Position numbers and translations under genes: made by a program
The notes under the pieces: generated by a model
The model's input: the letters and a program-made list of their open reading frames with translations, nothing else
What the model was told of the DNA's origin: nothing
Databases searched by the model: none
In this document: one piece after another, positions 43,591 to 56,419 of the stretch
Numbering within the stretch: position 1 is the first letter of the stretch
Layout of the letters: every line of letters starts with the position of its first letter
From: Parafenestella ontariensis
Lineage: Eukaryota; Ascomycota; Dothideomycetes; Pleosporales; Cucurbitariaceae
Assembly (NCBI GenBank): GCA_021596325.1
Contig: JAKGDA010000003.1
Span: 1,116,001 to 1,180,000, forward strand
Direction of reading: 5' to 3'
DNA length: 64,000 nt

Positions 43591-46500
43591 ATGACAGAAA
43601 ACTCATCCAACTCTTACACCTATTATTCGTTCCCCCCGACGCCTAATAGGAATTCACCCCGTTCCACACGTTCACGATCCGTATCAAGTAACGTATCGTC
43701 AAGTAGCCAACAAGCTTCACGACCACCTTACGAATTATCACAAGAAGACTTCAATATGCCTTCCCCAGCAGCAGGAAAGGGTGACACCCCCCGCACCCCT
43801 ACTAAGCTCGGACGGAAGCCACAGTCAGCTGCCCCCAAGCTGAACAAGCCTCAAGAGAAGGCGGAAGACACAAAGAACCAGGCACAAGACACTGCCGAAG
43901 ACACTAAGAAGCAAGGCGAGGACGTCTCCGGAGGTGCCCAAGAAAAGGTTGAAGACACTAAAAAGCAAGCACAAGACACTGCCGAAGACACCAAGAAGAA
44001 GGCAGAGGACACCACCGAAGATACCAAGAAGAAGGCAGAAGACACTGCTGAAGGTACCAAGGAGCAAGCAGAAGACGCCGCCGAGGAGACGACAGGCAAG
44101 GTTTCACAAGCTGGCGATGAGCTAGAACAAGCTGAGCCGAAGCCAATCGACGACGATGAGGATGCTGATGAGTCCGCTGATGATGCCACTCAGAAGGCCG
44201 GTGACGAAGCAGAAGACACAGCCGAAGACACTGCTGAAGACACAGCCGATAACACCGAGGACGATGCCACAGACACCGCCAGCAAGGCCGCGGACAGCGG
44301 CAAAGAGGCAAGCGGAGGCGCATTGAGCGGTGCCCGCGGCCTCGCTGGCCGTGCGTCGAATCTTGCCGGCAAGGCGAAGGAGGACCCATCAGGTGCTGCG
44401 AAGGAGGCTGGCGAAGATGTCAAGGAGGGTGCTGAAGACGCAGCCGAATCGACTAAGGAGACCGCTGAAGACACAGCTGAAGATGCCGAGGACACGGCTG
44501 AAGATGCCACAGCCAAGGCCAAGGACACCACCGAAGATGCGACTGAAGATGCTGAGGAAACCGCCGAGGGCGCCACCGAGGACGCTGAAGATAAGGCTGA
44601 AGATGCCACTGAGGGCGCTGAAGATAAGACCGACGACGTGAAGGACTCCGCCGACGAGGCGAAGGAATCCGTCGAAGACACCACCGGCGAAGACCTCCCA
44701 GATACCCCCGATCTGAGTGTGCTCAAGGGCCTTGAGGTCGACGAGGAGGGTCTTGTCAAAGACAAGGAAGGCAAGACTCTCGGACGCCTCGTTGAGGGCG
44801 ATGCTGAGGACCTCGCTGGCTACCCCATCGGCGACGATGGTGAGATTCTCGATGACGACGGTGACCTTGTCGGTCGCTGCGAACTTACCCCCGAAGCTTT
44901 CGAGGACCAGAAGAAGGATGCCGCCGCCGATGCCCCGAAGATGCCCGACATCAACATCCTGAAGGGTCTCACTGCCGACCGATCTGGCCAGATCCTCAAC
45001 GAGGATGGCGACTTCGTTGGTCACTTGGTCGAAGGTGACCCGGGTGAGATTCAAGGCAAGGAGTTCAACGAGAAGGGCGAAATCCTCGACGACGATGGCA
45101 ACGTCATCGCTCGCGCAGAGCTCTCACCTGAGGCTGCCGATCTCGTCGACCAGGATGCAGATGAGGAGGGTGAGGATGAAGAGGAGGGCGATGCTGCCGA
45201 TGACATTGCCGACAAGGCCGAAGACGCGAAGGCCGATGTCGAGCAGACCGGCGAGGATGCCAAGGAAGACGTTGAAGACGCCGCAGCCGATGTCGAAGAC
45301 GAGCTGCCTGGTGTTGAGGCCCTTGAGGGTATGGAGATCAACTCTCAAGGTGAGATCCTCAACGAAGAAGGCGACGTTGTTGGCAATGTGGCAGATGGCG
45401 ACCTGGAGAACATCGAAGACGTCAAGGGCCTCACTGTCAACGACAAGGGTGAGGTTGTTGATGCTGACGGCAACGTTCTGGGCCAGGTCGAACTCGCTGA
45501 GGGCGCCGCTGAGAAGCTCAAGGAGGCTGCTTCCGGCGCTCTCGACGTCAGAATCTTGGAAGGCCTCAAGGTCAACAAGAAGGGCAAGGTGCTCGATTCT
45601 GAGGGCGAGGAAATTGGCGAGCTCAAGGATGGTGAGCTCGACCAGTGTGCTGGCAAGACCGTCAACGACAAGGGCGAAGTCCTCGACAAGGAAGGAAAAG
45701 TCATTGGCAAGGTCGACGTCGTCCCCGGCGAGGCTGCCTTCGAAGCCCAAAAGGAACTCAAGGAGCGCCTTGGCGAAGCCGAGGAGGGTGAGCCTGAACA
45801 AGTTGAGGTTACTCCCGAGATCGATACACTCGAAGGTCTCAAGGTCAACAAAAAGGGTCAGGTCCTCGACGAAGAGGGTGAGCCCATTGGCGAGCTCATT
45901 GAGGGTGACGCCGCCGAGTGCGCCGGCAAGAAGATCAACGAGAAGGGCGAGGTCCTTGACAAGGACGGAAAAGTTATTGGCAAGGTCAAGGCTCTACCCC
46001 AGCTTGTCGACCAACCGGCTGAGCCTGAAGTTGAGGAGGTTGAGGTCACCCCTGATATCGACACACTTGAGGGCCTCAAGGTCAACAAGAAAGGCCAGGT
46101 TCTCGATGAGGAGGGCGAGACAATTGGCGAGCTCGTTGAGGGCGACGCCGCAGAATGCGCCGGCAAAAAGATCAACGAGAAGGGCGAAGTTCTTGACAAG
46201 GATGGCAATGTCATTGGCAAGGTCAAGGCTGTGCCTCAGTTGATTGAACAGAAGGTCGGCGAGGCTGAGGAAGCCCAAGAGGGAGCCGAGGAAGCTGCCG
46301 AGGATGCCCAGGACGCCGCCGAAGACGCCCAAGATGCCGCTGAGGAGGCTGAGGACAACCGTCCTCCTCTCTCGATCCTCGAGGGTCTCTCAGTCAACAA
46401 ATCTGGCAAACTTATCGACTCCAACGGCAACATCGTTGGTGAGCTCACCGAGGGCGACGCTAAGAAGCTCTCCAAGTCTGGCGTCACCGCCGACGCTGAA

Positions 46501-49006
46501 GGCCAGTTCTGGGACAACAAGGGCAACGTCATCGGCCGTGCCCAGACTGTTCCCCAGGAGGAGGCTGAGGAGGAAGCTCCTTTTGCTGGCCTTGAGGGTC
46601 TTATTGTCGTCAAGGACGGCTACGTCGAGGATGAGAATGGCAACCGTGTCGGCCAGGTTGTTGAAGGCGACGCCAAGAAGTTGGTTGGTCGTCGGGTTGA
46701 TGAGGATGGCGACATCATTGACAAGAAGGGCTCGGTTGTCGGCCACGCCGAACGCTACGAGGAGCCTGAGGAGGAGGCTGAGCCCGAGGCTGAGCCCGAG
46801 GATCTCTCTATTCTCGCTGGCAAGACTCTCAACAAGCAGGGCAATGTCATCGGAGACGAGGGTGTGCCCATTGGCCGTCTCGTCGAAGGCAACCCTAAGG
46901 AGCTTGCTGGCAAGAAGATTGATGAGAACGGCCAGATCTGGAACGACTCCGGCAAAGTCATCGGCCGTGTTGAGCTCATCCCGGAGAACGAGCGTGAGGC
47001 CAAACCTGAAGGACCTTTCGCCGGTCTCCAAGGCCTCCGCGTTGTTGCTGACGGCAAGATTGCTGATGAGGATGACAACATCGTTGGTCAAATCGTCGAG
47101 GGCAATCCTAAGCGCCTTGTTGGCATGGCTGTTGATGAGGATGGTGACATTCTCGACAAGTATGGCAACGTTAAGGGCCATGCTGAGCCGCTCGAGGACG
47201 AGCCGGAGGCTCAGCCTGATGACCTCTCCATCCTGGATGGTCTTACGCTGAACAAGCAGGGTTACCTTGTCAGCAGCGACGGCATTCCAGTCGGTCGCCT
47301 TGTTGAAGGTAACCTGAAGGATCTTGCTGGACGCAAGTCTGACGGCGAGGGTCAAATCCATAACGACACTGGCAAGGTTGTCGGTCGCTGCGAGCTCATT
47401 CCCGAGAATGAGCGTGTTACCAAGCAGGAGGGCCCATTCGCCGGCTACGAGGGTCTCCGCGTGGTCAAGGATGGATTCGTCGAAGACAACGACGGCAACC
47501 GTGTTGGCCAGATCACTGAAGGCGACGCGAAGCGCCTCGTCGGCCACGCTGTCGACGAAGACGGTGACATTATCGACAAGTATGGTAATGTTAAGGGCCA
47601 TGCCGAGCCTTGGTCCGAGGAAGAGGAACCGGAGGTCGACCTCAGCGCCCTTGCTGGATGCACCGTCAACAAGGCCGGCAATGTTGTCGATTCCAGTGGC
47701 ACCATTCTCGGTCGTGTCTCCGAGGGTGACCCAGCCACCTTGGCTGGCAAGAAGGTCGATGGTAAGGGCCAGATCTGGGACAACGAAGGCAACGTTATCG
47801 GCAAAGCCGAGCTTGTCCACGGTCAATCTTCAGGCCCTGAGGGACCATTCGCTGGCTTCGACAGTGCCACTGTCGCCAAGGATGGCACTATCCAGACTCC
47901 TGACGGCACCATCATTGGACGTATCACCGAGGGCGATGTCAAGAAGCTTGTCGGCCACAAGGTCGATGAGGATGGCGATATCAACGACAAGAACGGTAAC
48001 GTCATCGGAAAGGCTGAACGCTGGGAGCCCGAGGAGAAGGAGCGCCGCGTCAACCCCATGGCTGGCATGCACGTCAACAAGGAGGGTGAGGTGCGCGACG
48101 AGAATGGCGACATCATTGGTCGTCTCACTGCTGGTGACCTTGGTCACTGCGCTGGTCTTGAGATTGATGACAACGGCTACGTTATCGACAACGATGGTAA
48201 CAAGGTCGGAGAAGTTACTCTCTTGGAGAACATCCAGGAAGAGGAGATTCCTGAGGATGAGACCGACGAGGAGAGGCAGAGGCGTGAAGATGGTGAGCTC
48301 GCCGACAAGATGTCTGCTATCTGCCAGCAGACTCTTGAGCGTGTCCAGCCAGTCATGAAGCAAATCACCGACGTAAGTTCACTTCCTTCTCATCCTCACA
48401 TGGCATCTACTAACAACTACACAGTACATCGAGCAAGCCGACCGCACACCTCGCGACGAGCTCGACGAAGAGGAACTTGTCAACAACGTCAAGCCGCTCA
48501 TCGAAGAGGGCTCCCGCATCCTCAACGACTGCAACGGCTCGCTTCGCGGTCTCGACCCCGATGGCCGCATTGCAGCCCAAGCCAAGGGCCGCCAACAAAC
48601 CGGCGAGGCCACACCGCAAGAATACAAGCTCGCGGACAACCTCAAGGAGCTCACAACTACCGTCGTCACCACTATCGACAACGCGAAGAAGAAGATCTCC
48701 GACATGCCCCACGCCAAGAAGAAGCTCAACCCGCTCTGGGCCCTGCTCACCGAGCCGTTGTTCCAGATCATCGCCGCTGTTGGTCTGCTACTGACCGGTG
48801 TGTTGAACCTGGTCGGCAAGCTGCTCAACGGCCTCGGTCTCGGTGGTCTCGTCAACGGACTGCTAGGCGGCCTTGGTATCAACAAGTTGCTCGGCGGTCT
48901 GGGTCTAGGTGGCCTGACTGACTCCCTAGGCGGAGGCAAGGACAAGAAGAAGGGTGGAGGTGTCAGCAACATCCCTCTCGTTGGCGGTCTTCTTGGCAAG
49001 AAATAA
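43591..49006 (+). CDS. Giant LEA-like protein with 15 DUF3659-type repeats (1,787 aa)
   Basis: Two exons, 43591-48372 and 48425-49006; the 52-base intron joins MKQITD to YIEQADRTPRDELD. After a Ser/Pro-rich head comes a long 11-mer-like helical region (EDTKKKAEDTTEDTKKKAED), as in LEA group 3 proteins. From about residue 370 to 1550 it has roughly 15 DUF3659-type repeats, each with a motif like GLKVNKKGQVLDEEGEPIGE followed by a second half ending VIGKVE. The C-terminus (EEGSRILNDCNGSL, DNAKKKISDMPHAKKKL) matches the fungal DUF6987-type end and finishes with a Gly/Leu-rich hydrophobic segment and GGLLGKK. LEA proteins protect membranes and proteins in drying or heat; for DUF3659 proteins the role is unknown. 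The strong periodicity creates long antisense frames that are not genes. Confidence 0.9.
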
Positions 49007-50906
49007 ACGTCTCTTCTCACTTTTGAGACTTTTTTGGTGGAAGAGAGTTGATGTTCACTTTTATTTTGGCTTGAGATTGTGTGTTGGCGGATTATGATAC
49101 CACATGGCACTGGGATACAATGCATGGAGAGGAGCTCTCGGTCTGTGAGTGTTGAAGCTTGCTGGAAGATCGGGGGGTCTGAAGGTTTAGTTTTCTCTCG
49201 CACCGAGGGCTTCCTTTCTTGGATTTGCCCTTGTTGTCCGATGATGAGATGAGTAAAAAAGCTGGGTCTTGCGCGTTTTGTTACCACATTTTTCACATGC
49301 CGTCGGTCTTAACACCGTCGGGCATCTTTGGCTAGTCCAGCCGGGTTTTCCTTTGTTGCACACCATGGTGCTTTTTGGGTATTTTTTGATCAGTTAGCAA
49401 TGGCGTTGATGGGCCGTGTGTGAGGATGAGTTATTGGTAACTATATTTGTTGTATGATAGGATATGATTAGTTAGTTAGTGGTAATGAAGGTTCTGCACT
49501 TTATATCGTCTCTTCTCACTTGTATTGCAATTGCTGTGATTGTGATCTTGTTGTGTTCAGGTTTTGTGATGATGGTATGGTCTGTCTAGAAGTATGACCA
49601 GGATGTTCTCAGGGCAATTATAACGTCTTGTCGCTGACTCGAAAGTGCAGCGTGGTTACCTTCGCGATACTATCGCTCATCGAGTAGCATTTCCACACCA
49701 GTCTTTGACTTCCGCACGCCATGCCGCTTGTACCATTCTAGTCTTTGTTTGTCGTCATCATGTTCCATACCGAAGTACGGCGCGATGACGCTCTGAATTA
49801 CTCCCACTCTTTCACTACGATTCACGACACGTGATACGCCATTTTGTGGGGTCCTATTAGCGAAGATGCTCGAGCTCTGCCAGATGTGCCTATATAAACC
49901 CTTACCCACTCCAAACTTTCATTTTCGCAACACCTCGCGACTCTTCCCTCCCAACAATACAGTAACCTTTGCTAATCAATTCTCAGCACCGCATCCTAGT
50001 TTAATAATACACCAACTACAACAGCAGATGCCCGCGCATCACGCCTGTGCGTCTCCCGACCGTGCAATATAACCTTCTCAGACAACATCCACATCTCGGA
50101 ATGAGTCCGGGCGTCTGAAATCCAACTTCCGGCTCGCCTTGGTGGCATCCAAGTCGCGTCCAGCGCGCGAGCAAAGCAGTGTGCGGGAACGGCAAAGCGG
50201 CATATGCGAGACATATCTCGCTTCGCCCACACTTGGATGAGCAGGAGCCTCATATATATAGAGTGTGTAGGAGCCTGGCGACGACACTGTGCGCACAACC
50301 TAGTTAGTTGTCCACCACGGTGCCCCGTCGGTGAGACTGCGGCACCCCTTCGCGGGACTGAACCCCCGGTGAAACAGACGAGCTGGACTTGTTTGCGGAT
50401 CTGTCAACCAGATGGTAGGCGCGCCGGCGCGTTGAAGTCTGCATGAATACTTAGGGTGGGTGGACCACAGAGGGTGACTCTCTGCCCATCGGGTGTCATA
50501 CTGCGAGGTTGACGTGTTCGACCGCGGTCACTCCCCAGCCCAGACTCTCATGATTGTGTCATATGAGACTATCTTTTTTTTTCATTGAGTATTCGCCATT
50601 GTATGGTGTTGCTTGAGGAAGGAAGGAAGGAACTGGCGACGGGTCGCGCTATTAAAATATAGACCGGCGGAAAGAAGGGGACGATGTATCCAAATAACGC
50701 CTTGTATTTTGACTTGCGGTGCTCATGATCATGCTCGCTACTACGCTATGCTCACACATGCCCCGATCTGCTTCAGTTTCCTATCAGCCAGTCTTTCCCG
50801 CAGTGCAGCATTGATCGCCTCGATACTATTACAGATACCACCCATTCAGTACTCATTTCTCAAATCTCAGATCAGTGCCTTCCCGTGGTGCTCTCTGTAC
50901 GACCGA
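49007..50906. other. Intergenic region, 1.9 kb
   Basis: The left end is the AT/GT-rich 3' UTR of the LEA-like gene. No ORF has a recognisable product. A promoter-like TATATAAA with a short ORF is noted separately at 49891-50072. The right end is the 3' side of the dienelactone hydrolase-like gene. Confidence 0.4.
49891..50072 (+). promoter_or_regulatory. Possible TATA promoter with a CA-rich leader and a 14-codon ORF
   Basis: TATATAAA at 49891 is followed by about 130 bases of C/A-rich, pyrimidine-containing sequence like a fungal leader, ending in ACAACAGCAG before ATG at 50028. The frame then closes after 14 codons at 50072. It could be the start of a small or non-coding transcript, or the remains of a lost gene. 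Confidence 0.2.
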
Positions 50907-52445
50907 TCAAACATCATCGACTACCCTATACTCATTCTCCATCAACTTATTACTCTCCTCACTACCTTCATCCACCAACTTCCTACTCGTCTCCGCGCCC
51001 GCTACGGGGACCGGAACTACAAACTTCTTCCCCTTTGGCGCAGGCGCACCGTCTATTTCGTACGGGAAGGGTACGTATTCTGGTAGCAAGCCGAGTTGTT
51101 GCAGCGCGGTAGCTTGGTCCCAAGATATATGCTCGTGGCAAAGACGGTCTCCACGCATGGCGACGATGCTGGTAAATGGGATCTCGAGCTTCTTGCCAGT
51201 GGGCGGAATGCCAGGCAGAAGCCAGGGGACGTGCTTGGTATGTGTGAGGCTGAAGACGAATTCGTCGATTACGCGGTCGATGCCGACAGTGCGGGAGACA
51301 AGGCTGAGGGATGTGTCGGGTGGATTGGAGAAGATGAAGTGGTTAGTATAGAATGCTGTTAGGCGCTCTTTGCCAACGCCGCCGCTAGGTGGGAGTCAGT
51401 ATGATTTTATTGTACTGATTGTACAGGAAGTATATACGCACGTCATGGTCGGGATGTGGTTAACATAAGGCTGATCCACCATGGTCGCCATCGTCTTCTC
51501 TACGTCTCGCTCCGCAAACTCAAACTTGCAGTGTTCTTCCCACACAGCCTCGAGATCAAAGAACGGACCGTTCAGCAGCGGCTTCAGGAAAGTCAGGCTT
51601 CTCGTATGCGCTAAGCCAGCACTTTGCTTGTGGTATTCCTCATCACTAGGTAGCGCCCAACTCGAGTCTTTCTGCGCATCTTTGTAGCGGTACGATCTGA
51701 TGATTCCAGGGGGAGGAAGAAGGGCTGAAGCATCCGGGGTGATGGAACAAGATTCTCGGCGCGGTGCATCATCTGGACCAGCGGTGTGGATGAGTTGCGG
51801 AGGCGTAGCGATGTCGGATGTGTGTAATGTGGTGAATTTCCTGCCGCCGTAGGAGACGAGGGCTTTGATGTGAGGACTTTGGGATGCTGCTTCTGCAACA
51901 TAGTAGGGAAGGCGGGAGATGTATGCTGTGGAAATCGTCAGCGTTTAAACAACTGATAGGTGGGCTATATACAATCATTTTTCTTGTTTTTGGAACAGTT
52001 AAACAACTTATTCGATGGGACGAAAGAATCACTCACATATTAGTCCCACGCCGTTGCCAAATTCACATCCTTCGCAACCTTGCAGGAGGTTCAATGCCTT
52101 TTGCAGAGGGAATTCGCCGCCATCTTCGACCTTTCCCGGAACTAGAAGCTATACGCTGATCAGTATTCCTGATTCATTATTTAAAATATCAGCCTCAGTT
52201 ATGTTTACCTGGGCGACACAGAATCCCTCCTCCGCCCACTTCTGCAGTGGTGGAGGATCCAAATGCTTCTCACTCTTCTCAATCAGCGCATAATGATCCA
52301 ACACCAGAATCAGACCTGGCCCACGTCCGCGTCGTGAAAGCGGGGCTTGAAGCGTCAGATGGGACGATATCACTTGTGGTGCAGGGTAAGAAGGTTGGTG
52401 AGGGGCAGAGGATGACGATGGTGGGGTAACTGGAGCTCCACCCAT
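50907..52445 (-). CDS. Dienelactone hydrolase-like / SnoaL-like fusion protein (436 aa)
   Basis: Four exons on the minus strand: 52445-52209, 52148-52037, 51925-51442 and 51384-50907, with introns of 60, 111 and 57 bases that join CVAQLLVPGKV, GLISYISRLPYY and PTMTGGVGKERL. The N-terminal half has an alpha/beta-hydrolase pattern (LSRRGRGPGLILVLD, DPPPLQKWAEEGFCV, ALVSYGGRKF) like fungal proteins annotated as carboxymethylenebutenolidase. The C-terminal half (ERLTAFYTNHFIFSNPP, FVFSLTHTKHVPWLLPG, HEHISWDQATALQQLGLLP) is a SnoaL/NTF2-like domain. The usual GxCxGG nucleophile loop is not obvious (CEFGNGVGLIS is at the place), so hydrolase activity is uncertain. The substrate is unknown. Confidence 0.8.
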
Positions 52446-52955
52446 GATAGCGAATGCCAGCAATTGCGACTGTGAAGACGAATTGGAATGGAACGAGAGA
52501 AGGCCAGAGAGAATGAATGACGGAATTGAGGCCAAGGTACGACGAGACAAAGACAGCAGAGACAGCAGTGTGGGGTAGCAAGTGCTGGCATCACAAGGTC
52601 ACCAAGACCGTTGCTGGGGGTTCACAAAACGTATGCGAGCTTTGTAGCACGAGACCTTTATCTACGTAACGCCATGCCTCATATAGACAGCTCGTGCTGT
52701 CACGAGCTGTCGTGATCCCTGTATGTAGTATTGGGACATTAGGGGGCGTGTATGTACTACGGACCTGTTTACAGCTACAGCCTTGGTCGACAGAACGTCA
52801 TCGAAGCAGTCGAATACTGCTCCATCATCCAATGGCTAGAGTAGCAAGAGAAAAAGGAGGAGAGAAGAGTGGGTATCATACAATGTAAGATAAGCAAGCG
52901 CAGTAATGGTACAGTAGCGATGGAAACGATGTTAGCGGGTGGGAAATGAAGTATA
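52446..52955. other. Intergenic region between the dienelactone hydrolase-like gene and MSH1
   Basis: The 510 bases hold the promoter of the gene to the left and the 3' UTR of MSH1 to the right. No gene is seen. Confidence 0.45.
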
Positions 52956-55900
52956 TTACACAGACGCAGCGTTTTGAGGTGGCTGGGGTTTTGCAGGTTC
53001 CAAACTGCCTTTAGCATGTTGTTTACTGGAGACCGAGGGCTTTAGTTGCTTGAGAACTTGGGCAGCAACCGTAATAGCGTCTTCGGGAAGACCTAGAAAT
53101 GTTAGCGAAAGAAGGGGACGAGCGTGTCAGTACTTACCAGCAACTCTAGCGACCTTCAATGCATGGCTTTGGCGATTGACACCCTTTCTCAATCGATGTA
53201 TATAGGAGAACTTGCCATCAGGCTCCTCGAGTACGTCATTGCAATAGCATCCCAACTTCTCAAATTTTCTCGTCATATCGGTGAGTGCATGGAAATGTGT
53301 AGCGAAGAGCGTCCTGCACTGATTGACATGGTAAAGATGATGAAGGCAGGCATAGCCCACAGCGATGCCATCCTCTGGCGTTGTTCCTCGTCCTACTTCG
53401 TCCATAATTACGAACGAGCGGGGCGTGGCTTCCTTGAGAATCTGAGCTGTTTCTAGCATCTCCACCATGAAAGTAGACTGGTCATGGTAGAGGTTGTCTG
53501 CTGAACCGACGCGACTGAATACTTTGTCAACAAGCCCAATCTCTGCGTACTCTGCTGGTACAAAGGATCCCGTTTGCGCTAGAATGGAGATGAGCGCGTT
53601 CTGACGGAGGTATGTGCTCTTGCCAGCCATATTTGGTCCTGTGATGAGCCATATGCGTTCTTTGTCACCTAGAAGGCAGTCGTTGGGTGCGAATCTGCGC
53701 CCTTGTTCGCTAAGACCAGACTCAACAACAGGATGCCGACCACCAACGATGTTGTGCGACGGCTCGGCACTCAAGATTGGCCTGACGAAGTTCTTTTCAA
53801 CGGCGAGGAGGGCAAAGGCGCAGGCCACATCGAGCTCATCTAGAACAGAAGCATTCCGTCGCAGCTTCACAAGATTGCGAATGACGCCTTCGCGTAGCTC
53901 ACCTAGCACACGTTGCTCCTCATTCCGGATACGAAAACGGGTCTCGTCCATTTGGGCCCCCAGCTGTGTCCATTCGGGGATTTGAAAAGAGCGCGTGGAC
54001 TTGCTGCTGCTCAGGCTTTTCGGATAATGAGTCGTGACGCGGGATACATCTTTGCCCTTCACATGGGCAATGTGGGCAAGATTGGGTGTCCACTTCAGCG
54101 TCAAGCTCTCTGTACCTAGTTTTTGTCGTAAGTCTCTTTCCAGCTTCAACTTCGCATCAGCCATAGAACCAAGGCTGTGGTGCAACCGCTGTAAGGCAGC
54201 ACTGGCATCGCGCTTCATAACGTAAACATCGTCTCGTCCATCTGTTGCGCTCTTGACACTTCCCAATATCATGTGGGGTTTCGGTTGAATGCGTTTTGGC
54301 ATGTTTTTGAGATCCTCTTCACCAGCTTCTCGCCCTAGCACATCCTGAGCTAGGTCAGAGATTTCGCTGGCCTCTTCGTCTTCGATACGATGGTACTCCG
54401 ACAATCCCTCTTCATCGATAGCACTGTGGATACGTTGGGCCAGTTCCAGTGGCTGCTCCAAGTCGAATCGTCGCTCTAACACGGCCATACATTTCCTTCG
54501 TTGAGTCTCTGACGAGGCCTTCGCAGGATCCATGAGAACGGCGTTCCTGGAGGCCACGTGTTCGCGAAGGGTGTTGACAATATCGGAGGTTTTCATAATG
54601 GTTTTTGAAAGTTCCATTAGATCATCAGCGTCGCCACGACCATAAGTAAACTTTGTTACCAGACGGAGTGAATCGAAGGTTTGCTCTAGAAGGGCAACGA
54701 CATCTTGTCGAAGCTGCGGATATTCAATCATCTCTTCTACCAGGTCAAGTCTGTCGTTAATTGTGGACAACGACATGGACGGTGCAGCTATACTCGATTA
54801 ATTTTCTCAAATATCCAAGGGAACCTCACTTACACAAGCGTTGCGTGAGTAGTCTGGTACCGCTCTTGGTGACCGTCTTCTTCAGTGAGTGCAGCAGACT
54901 TCCTTCATAGGTGCCATCGCGAATGGTGTTTCGGATCTCTAGCGCCCTTAGACTGTTCTTATCGATGTTCATATGCTCTTCAGCTTGATGCCGCACAGGA
55001 GCCTGGAGTCGCGTTCGTGAGCCCAGCAACTGGTGCTTGACGTAGTGTAAAAGAGAACCGCCAGCAGCAACTTCACTGGATTTGAAGTTTGCGGTGTCGA
55101 AGTCGTCTACTACATCCTCTAACATGGGTATCCAGTCATTTACCGTAAGTGGCTCCTGCGATGGTTGTTGGAAGGTGATAATATGTCCATCTTCTTGCAG
55201 TATCGAGACAATACGCGAATGGTCTTGTTCCTGGAAGATGCTGTCCAGCACTATCTCTCTCGGTTTGATACGAGCCACTGCCGAAGGTAATGAGGCAATA
55301 TCCGTACTCTGGGTAAGGAAGTCACCGCTCGATAGGTCGATCCATGCAAGGCCAACCTGCGTACGGGGCATATTGAGCACTGAAGACACACTGGAGCTGC
55401 CGGGGCTTTCCTTGACAGCCTTCTCTTGCTTCAGCACCTCTGGATCTACGTGGATGCTGAGGAGATAGTTGTTCTCCCAAGGGTCCATAAAGTGTTCGTC
55501 AATCAGGGTGCCTGGAGTGATGATGCGCGAGACTTTTCTGGTGAATTGGGGCTCGCTTTTTGCCTTGTTCGGCGCATCATTAAGAAACTCATCGCTGATG
55601 GCTACGTGCTTGTTCAGATCTTGGACTAAGATCTTGAGGTAGCGATCTAACTGATAGGCAGGGAAGCCAGCCTACAAAAGTTAGTGCATTTAACGACAAG
55701 AGAAATGTGATTGACATACCATGGACACTGCAGGCTTCTTGCTGCCCCTGAGAACCTTTCTCTTGGCCTTTTTCAGGTTTAGAAGCGGAGCAAACTCGTC
55801 GGCGTGTTCGAAGTACAGCTGATATCACCTTAGCAGAGTATTTTGTGCTAGGTGTTCACTTACTTCGTAGAAACCACCGACTCTTGTGACCAATATGCAA

Positions 55901-56235
55901 TGGCTGAACTTGAGCATGTTGTTGCGTACTTGCTGTAATAACGGAGGGTAATCCGGTTCGGAATCATCTTGAGGAGGTAATGCGTCTGCCTTGATGGCTC
56001 CTTGCGGCATGCCATCGAGAGTCAATGTAGCTTTCTTCTTTGCACCTCGGTGTTGAGACATCCGATGCCATTGTGTCTCGCAGGACTGTAGCGCACGTGG
56101 TTTCGCGCATGGTCGCGTTGAAGCTGAAAAGGGGAATCTCGGGGCGGTATAGTAGGTTCGTTGCGGTACAAGAAGACAGCATATCTTACGAGGTACTTTA
56201 ACGCGCACCAAGTACCGAGCATGCGTCACCAGCAT
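52956..56235 (-). CDS. MSH1: Mitochondrial DNA mismatch repair protein MSH1 (1,031 aa)
   Basis: Five exons on the minus strand: 56235-55864, 55818-55720, 55671-54834, 54787-53138 and 53092-52956, with four introns of 45-48 bases. Joins restore VGGFYELYFEHADE, PAVSMAGFPAYQLDRYLKI, LLTQRLSAPSMSLS and VAGLPEDAITV. The first 60 residues are basic with no acidic residues (MLVTHARYLVRVKVPRKICC), a mitochondrial presequence. The mismatch-binding domain has GGFYE, where the Phe and Glu contact DNA in MutS. The ATPase has ITGPNMAGKSTYLRQNALI, the Walker B VIMDEVGRGTTPEDG and FATHFHALTDM. MSH1 keeps mitochondrial DNA stable. It is divergent from HEM12, with only 184 bases between the start codons. Confidence 0.96.
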
Positions 56236-56419
56236 CCTCTCAAATAAAAAAACAAAAGTGAAATATTTGTAGAGGAAGCTGCGATGCACGTACGCGTCTC
56301 GATGTGGTTAGCAGTTGTGGCGGCCAGAGCTAACGCGGGGTACTCGGAATTGTTCCTACGTACATATTCCGAGCTTATGTGCATCTGCTTCGACCACGTT
56401 CACTCTTCACTCTGCAACA
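56236..56419. promoter_or_regulatory. Bidirectional promoter between MSH1 and HEM12
   Basis: Only 184 bases separate the two divergent start codons, so both genes must share this space for promoters and leaders. Confidence 0.6.

Noticed and set aside
46390..47826. 478-codon open frame on the minus strand inside the LEA-like gene, and several others of 100-340 codons on both strands
   Set aside because: They mirror the periodic, GC-biased repeats of the real gene; they have no recognisable domain and vanish outside the repeat array.
50290..50545. GC-rich segment with tRNA-like stems
   Set aside because: No complete cloverleaf with an acceptor stem, anticodon loop and TTCRANY-type loop could be laid out.
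53614..53985. Plus-strand ORFs of 60-125 codons opposite MSH1
   Set aside because: They are antisense shadows of the conserved ATPase region.
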